Shown here piece by piece: positions 56,701 through 64,000 of a DNA stretch of 64,000 nucleotides (within the stretch, counting starts at the first letter, position 1; every line of letters begins with the position of its first letter). The DNA is from Halichondria panicea (taxonomy: Eukaryota; Porifera; Demospongiae; Suberitida; Halichondriidae): positions 3,412,169-3,476,168 of the forward strand of contig NC_087386.1 of assembly GCF_963675165.1 (NCBI RefSeq). The letters run 5' to 3'. Made by a program: the position numbers and the translations under genes. The notes under the pieces were generated by a model. That model searched no databases and was not told the origin of the DNA. It saw only the letters and a list, made by a program, of their open reading frames with translations.

Positions 56701-56954
56701 AAAGCAGTTCAGCCTTGCTACACTTTGAAGACAAGATCAGTAGTGTGGTAAGTGTGTTTTAAATCTATCTATTGTTTGATGGATTCTCCTTGGTAGATTT
56801 TATAAGCATATTAATTGCTACATTATTAATTAATCATTTGTGGGATTTGTGGGATTTTCTGCCAATGTAGGTGGTTCAGCAGCAGGCTGTTATATGCTAG
56901 AAGTGTTCCTTTAATGCTATTGAATGCTTTGTGCACTTTTATTCAGTGTTACAA
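53732..56954. other. No gene seen; tandem duplications
   Basis: No supported coding sequence in 3.2 kb. It holds perfect tandem pairs of 16 bp (about 54244-54275), 17 bp (54762-54795) and 29 bp (about 54870-54930, TGAATACATCGGATTGTCATTAATTGATC with a partial third copy), plus a MITE-A-like fragment near 55220-55380. Confidence 0.4.
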
Positions 56955-58530
56955 ATGGGTCGTCGCAAATTTTATTTGGGAAGGCGTTTGAAGAATTCTG
57001 AAAGACTAAACAAAGGGAAACTAAACAAAGGGAAACGTCAATTGGGAAGACCACCACATAAAAAATCGGTAAACTAAATCTATCTGGCTCATTTATTTAT
57101 AATTATTATTGTATGTGTCTTTAACTATCAGATCGTGTCATCCACATCCACTGATGGTACATGTACTGAAAACACATCCACTGATAGCACATTCATTAAT
57201 AGCAGCGTTTCTGATGGTACATGTACTGAAAACACATCTGAAAACACATCCACTGATAGCACATTCATTAATAGCAGCGTTTCTGATGGTACATGTACTG
57301 AAAACACATCCACTGATAGCACATTCATTAGCAGCCTTTCTTCCGCTAGTACAGAAAATGATAACACCGATGAAGAAGACTCATTGTCAGTAGAATTTGT
57401 TGCTGAAATGAAAAAATTGAAATTACCAAGCAGCAAGTGGGTTATTCAAAATGATACAACTCATATTGGAATCTGTAAACTTACCAGTCAGATGTCTTCC
57501 TTTGCTGTTTCGATTTGCATCACAGTGAACAATAATTTCTCATGGAACGTCTCAGTTAATGGAGTCAAAAACACATCCTCAAAATTGTGAAGTATTGAAA
57601 CGTTACCCCACCATTATTGATATGCATACTTTACAATTGCTCATAGCAAATGTTGACAAATGCATTGTTTGCCCTGGCAACCCAGACCGTAACTTTGTTG
57701 AAATTGCTGAAGCAAAGAAAGGAGAGCTCAAAACTAAAAATGGTGTGAACATTGCAGCCAGGCTGGATAATACCCAAACGGTGTTCGTTGACGGAATTGC
57801 ATACCCAAATACTGTTCGACACACAAATTGTGAGATGTTAATTAAAGGAAGGAAATGTACAACATGTATGACGTATAGAAGAAAAAGTCGCCTGCTCGCA
57901 ATACAACTTCCAATAAAACCAATATCCGATACCTGAATACTCCTGAAAAAGTAAAGCGCTACTCAAATTTAAGGAGCAAGTGTCGTGCCCAATCGAAAGA
58001 ACTTACACGGCTCACAGAAAAAATTCAGGATTCGTTTGAAAAAAATAATGTTTGTGTGGATTCCACAATGAACAACGACTTCATTCATCTTATGCATGAA
58101 ATGACTGAAACAGTTCATAGCGAAAACCCAGAAGGGTCTTTTAAGCGCATATTTTGGGATCAGCAGTTATCAGCTAATAGAGTTAAAAATGTTAATCAAA
58201 TACGTTGGCTGGCATCCAGCAATTATCAAATGGTGCTTACAATCAAATGGTGCTTACACCTAAAGTTTATGTCTACTACTTGCTACAATGCTATTCGTAC
58301 ATCTGGATTGATTTCCCTACCATCTGAAAGGACTCTGCGCGATTATACTCATTGGATAAAAGCAGGTGTTAGTTTTTCGCTCAGCTCTAATTCACCTATC
58401 AATGTTTTGCCCCCCCCCCCCATACAGGGAAATTTTGGCCCCATGCATGTTCAGGGATTTAACCTTGCCTTACACGTACACATTGCCTTGCATAGTAAAG
58501 ACTTCTTTTACAACTTGTTTTGACGTGTGT
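56955..58530 (+). pseudogene. P-element/THAP9-like transposase, N-terminal half
   Basis: Exon 1 (56955-57066) starts MGRRKFYLGRRLKNSERLNK; an intron of about 65 bp ends in TATCAG. Exon 2 begins with a Ser/Thr-rich repeat (57135-57350), then SSKWVIQNDTTHIGICKL, CIVCPGNPDRNFVEIAEAKK, CEMLIKGRKCTTCMTYRRKS and a basic helical stretch (LRSKCRAQSKELTRL). The P-like core starts with FKRIFWDQQLSANRVKNVNQ and IKWCLHLKFMSTTCYNAIRT, then ISLPSERTLRDYTHWIKAG (58140-58370), followed by GTGTTAG, a possible donor. Frame breaks lie near 57570 and 57885. A 4-bp and a 17-bp tandem duplication near 58208 and 58225 offset each other. The catalytic half is missing. Confidence 0.65.
57150..57345 (+). repeat. Coding minisatellite, 60-bp unit
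   Basis: About three copies of a unit encoding SDGTCTENTSTDSTFINSSV, with an extra ENTS (12 bp) in the second. All in frame with the surrounding transposase. Confidence 0.85.
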
Positions 58531-58724
58531 AACGGCCTTGGGGATAAATTCATAGGTGCATAATCTAATGTATTGTTTGTAAATTATGATTATTCAGAAA
58601 GCTAAAGATTATAACATTTGATGGACAAATTCTTAACTTCGTATTCTCCTCGCAGAATCAAACGTAAGAAAATGAGAAAATGTTTGCACGTAAATTAATT
58701 GAATGCTTAGTGTCTGCTTAGTGT

Positions 58725-58940
58725 CTGCCAAGGTTTGGCAGGGTTCAATGCGATTGGTGTGCTTCATCATAGTGTTTGTGTAGTGCATTTTCTGCCAAGA
58801 TGTCACATCTTTAGGCAGCCTCTTGTCAAGGTGTCTCACCTTTCGGCAGGGTGCATTGCTTTTTAGTGATTGATGTGACTGCTGTGTGTAGTTTTTCTGC
58901 CAATTATTATGTCACATTACCCCATCTTTTAGGCTTGCAT
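58725..58940. repeat. Two diverged tandem units of about 105 bp
   Basis: Each unit has TTGGCAGGGT or TTCGGCAGGGT, a TAGTGTTTG/TGTGTAG segment, TTTTCTGCCAA, then ATGTCACAT and TTTAGGC. Confidence 0.5.
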
Positions 58941-58983
58941 TAAACCTACAAATGTGTTTGTTGCCCTAGTTTTATAACGAATA

Positions 58984-59199
58984 CTAACGCCTATTTGAGA
59001 CTGGGACTCTAGGTGTAGACCCCAAGCTCCGAGAACTAAACAATCTTCTGTGCTCCGCTAAAATGTTACTGGCTTGATGTGGTTGACTCGTAGGTGCTTC
59101 TGCTGATTCACTATCACCCTCTAAATGGCCTCTCAGAACACGGCACGCTTGATTGAGAGTATTTCTCACACCAGAGCTGCCTCCACCTCCTTCTTCCAT
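58984..59199 (-). CDS. Small unknown protein, divergent from rva_4 gene
   Basis: A 71-residue frame MEEGGGGSSGVRNTLNQACR followed by VLRGHLEGD and SNILAEHRRLFSSRSLGSTP. The 'ILxEHRRLFxS' phrase is familiar from small proteins of uncertain function in invertebrates, as an impression only. It ends in a stop or continues past a splice donor. It is transcribed away from the integrase-like gene at 59.5 kb, about 300-450 bp apart. Confidence 0.35.
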   Translation of the reverse strand: MEEGGGGSSGVRNTLNQACRVLRGHLEGDSESAEAPTSQPHQASNILAEHRRLFSSRSLGSTPRVPVSNRR

Positions 59200-59455
59200 C
59201 TACCTCACTCTATCCTCTATTTCCTTACTTGATTTGAATATTGAATAGCATAATTATATCACAGGATGGTTCTCAGTTCTTGACCGCATGGCTCAACTGA
59301 CTTCTCAGTATGAGATCTAGGAATGTACGAACAGGAAGAGACGTACGTAGACAATGGTGTAGCAATGAAGTGGATGAGGCTGTCCTGAAGATCAAGAGTA
59401 TGAACTTTAATAGGGTTTCAAGTTAATGATGACAGTGCTCTAATCCACGTGCAAG

Positions 59456-59720
59456 CAGGTGCGCTCTTATTCAGAATCAGAAATTCACTTGAGGTTATAT
59501 ACAAGATTGATATTATAGCATGAATGAAGATCATGAAGATGGCTTAGTGGGATCAATTGGATCTGTGTTACTACCAGTTGTAAGAAGACTATTGTGCGCT
59601 CTATTGTGCGCTCTTATTCAGAATCAGAAATTCAGATTAATATTATAGCATGAATGAAGATCATGAAGATGGCTTAGTGGGATCAGTTGGATCTGTGTTA
59701 CTACCAGTTGTAAGAAGACT
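59456..59720. repeat. Tandem duplication of about 115-150 bp
   Basis: 59456-59590 and 59605-59720 share GTGCGCTCTTATTCAGAATCAGAAATTCA and ATTATAGCATGAATGAAGATCATGAAGATGG...AAGAAGACTATT with one base difference. The first copy has about 30 extra bases. The start codon region of the rva_4 frame is therefore present twice. Confidence 0.85.
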
Positions 59721-60330
59721 ATTGACTGACACCTCTCTCCTTATCGAGCTTCAGATGTCACCTGTAATACCCAAATCCAAAGTTCGTGATGCTCTGATTA
59801 ATGATGTCAAGCAGCAGTTTCCAAGTTGTGGTTACACGATGATGGCTGGACACCGTGGATATCGTGTACAACAAATACGAGTTCGTGCAGCCCTTGTCAG
59901 GGCAGATCCTGATGGTGGTGTGTATGGACATCATAAATTAATAAGGCCTTCTATATGGAATGTATAACATTTTTAGGTGGACTCATGCAGGGATTGATGG
60001 TTATTCAAGGCTGCCAGTTTTTTGCACTTGTTCAGGAAACAACAGATCAGACACAGTGTTAAGTGCGTTTAAAGATGCAGTCCATAGGTAACGGCTACCA
60101 AATTGTGTTCGATCTGATCGAGGAGGGGAAAACGTTGGTGTGGCCAGTTACAGCATCGAGGTTGTGGGCGCTCATCAATGATTGTTGGACGTAAATGATT
60201 GTTGGACGTAGCGTCCACAACCAACGAATCGAGCGGTGGTGGAGAGATTTATTTCAAGGATGTATCCTTGTCTTTTATAACCTCTTCTATGAATTGGAGC
60301 CTTCTGGACCCAACTGATGACGTTCACGTC
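59521..60330 (+). pseudogene. rva_4-type integrase-core protein
   Basis: The frame from 59650 (MNEDHEDGLVGSVGSVLLPV, duplicated at 59521) continues KSKVRDALINDVKQQFPSCG, GHRGYRVQQIRVRAALVRAD, and HKLIRPSIWNV. After a frame change it reads GGLMQGLMVI / SGNNRSDTVLSAFKDAVHR and RLPNCVRSDRGGENVGVASY (60095-60160). These match the order of metazoan rva_4 integrase-core proteins (RVxxxxxRxDP ... DGxHKLIRW ... GGIDGxSR ... DxGGEN). The segment with the first catalytic Asp is deleted between DPDGG and YGHHKLIR; the second Asp (SDRGGEN) is present. A 17-bp tandem duplication at about 60177-60210 adds another break. The family is probably mobile or domesticated. Confidence 0.65.
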
Positions 60331-60936
60331 TCTTTTGTTTACACTACGTATTCATCCCGAGAATCAACAAAGCTATTTGCACTTTTGTTGACAGCTGGTC
60401 ACGTCATAAAATTCGCACAGCGGGGAACCAATCACCCATTCAATTGTTTGTCACAAGAAATTATTCATCTGGCAGTTTGGTAAGTAACCACATTTGTAAT
60501 CACGGATTTATGATTTATGATTGTTGCTAATTGTAGATACGATGCACAATAGCAAGCTTACTATAAGCAAGAAAAATGTTTACAAAAACTGTTGTAACAT
60601 TGCTAAGGACCCAATTTTTTTTGTACGAGTTCTGGAACTCAATGGAGACATATTGTATTTGCGCAATAATTATGGTAATTTGTATCCATATATAACTTTT
60701 GGGTTAAAACGTTGGACACACCCTTCAAATTTGTAAAAACTGCACATGATGACTGCTCTGTGTATGGGTATAGTGTGTATGGGTATAGAGTAAAACTTAG
60801 CTATAGACACATGTGGTTGGTGAGAAGTACAAACTAATGATATTCATCACACACATACTTTGAACATTACCACAAGAAGCATGAAAATTCACCAACACAA
60901 TGTTAAGTAAGAGTACTATAGAAAAATTCTTTGGTA
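60331..60936. other. No gene seen
   Basis: Short frames only. A 16-bp tandem pair GTGTATGGGTATAGTG lies at about 60760-60790. Confidence 0.35.
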
Positions 60937-61344
60937 TATGTGACAGGCTCTGGGAAAAAGGCCATATTGGAATTGAGCAATAGCCAGATTTATAGACTGC
61001 AGTGTATAATCTCATAATAATTTTTCTTGGCTTATAGTTATCTACAGTCTTTCTACTACCTCTCTGTAAAATCTGATGCTCTGAATCCAACGCGTTCCAC
61101 CGAAGCGCTTTGTCTAAGCAGCCACCATTACCTTACTTTTCCCAATTTAGCAATCTTTAAGTGGGCGTTTCTCAATACCGCTATTTCAGAACTTTGAGTT
61201 TCCAACGCGCATAACTCAGGCATGAAAAGAGGTATATGCAAACTAGCGTATCAATGCATAGGCAATTCTTTGCTCTATCATCTGGTATTTAAATCTCAAC
61301 AATTGTAGCCTGCTCCAATATGGCCTTTTTCCCCCTGTCACATA
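60937..61344. repeat. MITE-B copy 2 (408 bp, inverse orientation)
   Basis: TATGTGACAGGCTCTGGGAA ... CCCCCTGTCACATA flanked by TA (60935-60936 and 61345-61346). Same family as 34255-34627, inverted. Confidence 0.85.
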
Positions 61345-62215
61345 TACAACAGCTCGTCAGAACCGTTTCTGGCACTCGCCGATGCATTCTTTTGAGTATT
61401 TTTTATCAGTTTTTCTTTTCCGGTCCAATTCCAGCTTTGTGCCCTAGTAAGTATCCATACATATAAGCTAATGTTTTCATTGGACACACCAGTCGGTATA
61501 TTTTTTCGCAGTCCGGTAATGTTAAGAAATTCTCATGCATGTCTGCTAATTTCATTTTGGGAGTGTATCGCCCCCTTTGTTCCAGAATATCTCTTAACCG
61601 ATTATGCGCCAATGACACCTATTGGCGTCACTCTGGTAAGTGGCCGACACGGCTGTTGATGCCAATTGGCGTCATATGCAGCGATCCGGCTTCTCTCTGC
61701 GGTAAAGAAACCAGGGTGGGGCTGCAGCTAGTTTAACGCTACGACTACGTCCAGTTACTGTTCAGGTAAGTATATATGCAGTCAAAAACTCATACTATGT
61801 AGAAAATATTTTTGCAAGCAGCTGCTTTACAAATTAAATATTAATCATTGGCATAAACAAACACTTTCAAAAAATTATATAGAGCGGCCAAGAGGCCACA
61901 CTAGACCAGTGAGGAGGTGCTGTAAGAAATTCTGGACCTGCAGAGATTGACAAACAGCTGAGTACAGCGAAATAGACCAGTCACGGAGGGCAGTGATGAT
62001 GAATTTTCTGATCAATAACAGTTTAGAGAGGAGCTGGACAGTCCAACCAACAAATAAAATAGCTTCACTCAATGCAACAATAATTACAACAATAATTATT
62101 AGCAAAAATGTAGATCTGGACAGGACATGACACTGAGGAATACTGCTGACCACTGTTGTGACAGTCCTACCACGAACGTCAACCTTCCTGTACAAAGTAA
62201 TGTGCGTGTATTTGT
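61345..62215. other. No confident gene; one membrane-like frame
   Basis: A minus-strand frame (62195-61875) contains a hydrophobic run FLLIIIVVIIVALSEAILFV that could be a membrane segment, but no flanking domain supports a gene. An ORF on the minus strand at 61618-61406 is likewise unsupported. Confidence 0.25.
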
Positions 62216-62225
62216 GAGTGAGAGT

Positions 62226-62415
62226 ACGTGTGTGTGTGTGTGTATGCTGCGGCGTATGCTGCGGCGTGTGTGTGTATGCTGCGATGTGTGTGTGTATGCT
62301 TACAGTGAGTGTGCGCGCGCATGTGTGTGTGAGTGAGAGTGAGAGTGTGTGTGGTGGTGTGTGTGTGTGTGCGTGTATGTGTGTATAACTATGCTTGCGT
62401 GTGTGTGTGTGTGTG
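62226..62415. repeat. (TG)n microsatellite, interrupted
   Basis: Alternating TG runs with TGTATGCTGCGGCG inserts (one an adjacent 13-bp duplication). Confidence 0.9.
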
Positions 62416-62639
62416 ATTTAGGCGAGGATGTGTCTAACCATGTATTCTACCCTTGACAGAGGCGAAGGGGCACTGGGCAGTGACAGCAAGTACTCACGGA
62501 CAGCAGACACACACGGACAGCAGACACAGACACTTTTACCTATTGTTACGCAAGTCAAAAAAATGTTTTCAAGGCTCAAAGAATGAAAGGAGAGGCTATT
62601 ACTTTACTATTTCAAAAAACAATCTAGGTTAGTAGTCAA

Positions 62640-63275
62640 CACACATAATAATTATGTACCCTGGCTCACCTCGCTGCTACTGCCACTGTTCCTCTGTTCA
62701 CGTTCACTGTACATACGTGGCCCCATCTCTGATTATTGGATCCAGCCACACCTACACGTAGTGTATGTACGTACACAAAGAAGGCTAATCAATGCTTTTC
62801 AGCACTAAAAAGTCTAGATACAACTACTATCTATCTATCATGTACAGTCAGTACTAACCATACAGCTTCTAGCGATTCTATATACAATGTAGGCATGCAA
62901 CACAGTACTGTAAGCAACTACAACCGATTGAATTTTTAATATTTTAATCTTACGGCCTGATTTTAAGTCTATAATAGGTGATGCAGGCCCTTCAGTAGAG
63001 TCAACACATACAGCTTAGGAAGCTTGTTATAGCTTGTACTCACCTTTTTGCCACTACCAGTGCTTCTTTTTACACATAGCTGCCTCTGGTTATAAGCCAC
63101 ACCCAGTACCTTGTGTAGCTGCACAAAAAAACGCTAAGCAACGCTTCTTAGCACTACAAACTCTACAGGTACGTCCTTTATACTTACTACAATAAGTATT
63201 AGACGCTTCTAGCGAATCTAAAAAGCCTAACAAAGTAGTATTATACGCAACTACTATTTACCGCGCAGATCACAG
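62640..63275. repeat. Two diverged tandem units of about 350 bp
   Basis: Units near 62640-62930 and 63000-63275 share CTCACCT, then TGCCACTRYCAGTGCTTCT or equivalent, CATAGCTGCC / CATACGTGGCC, GCTAANCAATGCTTNTCAGCACTA, and CTTCTAGCGA(A/T)TCTA. As with the array at 29.0-29.8 kb, the CTCACCT/CTTACCT block would be a minus-strand splice donor. Confidence 0.5.
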
Positions 63276-63639
63276 CCAATCCTTCGAGCTTGTAGATCTT
63301 TGACTGGTATATCTTCCTAGCCTAACTTGCACAATCAAAAGTCGAAGCGCTTTCGAGTTACAAGCAGTTTTCTAAGAACTAACTAATTTTGCATTTTTTA
63401 AAAATTAATATGGCCGTGGGGGGTGTAACCCTAACCCTGACGTAACAATGCGGCGTATAATAATCGGTTAAACCTCTGGGTATTCTGACCAAACAACCGA
63501 CCTCTTTGGTCATGTACGTCGTCTTTCCTTTGTAAGTGGTGTTATGCATGCAAGGTACAGAACCAGCGTTCATCGCCGTTCATGCGATTCACGTTTAGAG
63601 AATCCTCGTCAAAGGCCATCATAATTATGGCAATCTGAT

Positions 63640-63993
63640 TTGGGATACTTATCCGTCACGTGATTCGCCATATTCGTTCTCGCTCCCATTGTAATGTTTG
63701 GATCATTCACCTTAGCTGCATCATACTCTGCCTCCGTCGTGTTCAAGTACGAAATCGGAATCGGACACCATTATGCCGCTTTGCGAATAACTTGACTTTC
63801 AGGAGTACCCCATTGTAGTTGACTCGTCATGGAATATAAAGATATTTTTTTGCCGTCTAAACAGGTCAATATCAGCCTCTTTAGCTTCAACGTTTGGTGC
63901 CAACTCGGCCAACATCCTCCAACAATAAGCTGGCAGAGGAACTTTGTTCGATGCTGTATAACATCTCTCTTTCATGGCCGTCGATATAAACAC
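63640..63993 (-). pseudogene. DDE transposase-like fragment, cut by window end
   Basis: Minus-strand frame entering from the right edge: PLPAYCWRMLAELAPNVEAK, ADIDLFRRQ, then FIFHDESTTMGYS (about 63830). After a break it reads SGIMVSDSDFVLEHDGGRV (about 63760). The pair 'HDES(T/F)...GIMVSDFVxEHxG' is typical of a group of uncharacterised animal and fungal DDE transposase-like proteins. The Asp of HDEST is the likely first catalytic residue. The third D is not preserved in a readable frame. Confidence 0.5.
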
Positions 63994-64000
63994 CCTTTTT

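Noticed and set aside
61875-62195. Membrane-protein-like frame on the minus strand
   Set aside because: One hydrophobic run in AT-rich sequence, with no flanking domain, no splice structure and no recognisable start.

Overview
This is a transposon-saturated stretch of an animal nuclear genome, about 60% A+T, with spliceosomal GT..AG introns of mostly 50-150 bp. No host single-copy gene could be identified. The mix of element families (Ty3/gypsy, BEL/Pao, a CR1/L2-like LINE, pogo/Tigger, piggyBac, KDZ, P-element/THAP9-like, Helitron-type DUF6570, rva_4 integrase, many MITEs and foldbacks) and the style of several protein families suggest an early-branching metazoan, most likely a demosponge. 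That assignment is an inference from protein and repeat style, not from a marker gene.

Layout. 0.34-0.56 kb: a small MITE. 2.1-7.6 kb: a decayed Ty3/gypsy element whose 5' LTR is split by a 1.95-kb palindromic DNA element with a 7-bp target duplication. 7.8-8.7 kb: LINE reverse transcriptase fragment. 9.0-12.7 kb: a pogo/Tigger-like transposase on the minus strand with GTCGCAT repeats at both ends and a second large foldback inside. 12.75-16.87 kb: an element with about 43-bp TIRs and two convergent genes, a P-element/THAP9-like transposase on the minus strand and a partner protein on the plus strand. 18.0-18.25 kb: minisatellite. 20.5-25.3 kb: a second gypsy element with clear LTRs, candidate primer site and purine tract. 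27.9-29.0 kb: piggyBac-like pseudogene, followed by diverged tandem repeats. 31.5-33.3 kb: Helitron-type N-terminal remnants and an unknown reading frame containing a near-perfect inverted repeat. 38.2-41.1 kb: BEL/Pao remnant interrupted by about 790 bp. 41.9-42.7 kb: ULP1-like protease remnant. 44.05-47.98 kb: a 14-exon KDZ (Kyakuja-Dileera-Zisupton) transposase gene, nearly intact, facing an HMG-box gene on the minus strand (48.4-49.8 kb). 50.4-51.2 kb: two inverted-repeat elements inside a degenerate repeat field. 57.0-58.5 kb: N-terminal half of a second P-like transposase. 59.0-60.5 kb: rva_4-type integrase with a divergent small reading frame. 60.9-61.3 kb: second copy of a MITE. The last 350 bp hold part of another DDE transposase.

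The most striking signal is not a gene. The whole window is peppered with perfect adjacent duplications, mostly 9-17 bp, many exactly 17 bp, and in my by-eye reading none between 18 and 28 bp. Where an internal control exists (paired LTRs, paired inverted-repeat arms, conserved reading frames) the duplicated copy is the derived state, and it accounts for most of the frameshifts in the KDZ gene and for some in other transposase genes. This is either an assembly artefact (unmerged short overlaps) or a mutational process; it should be settled before any gene here is called a pseudogene.
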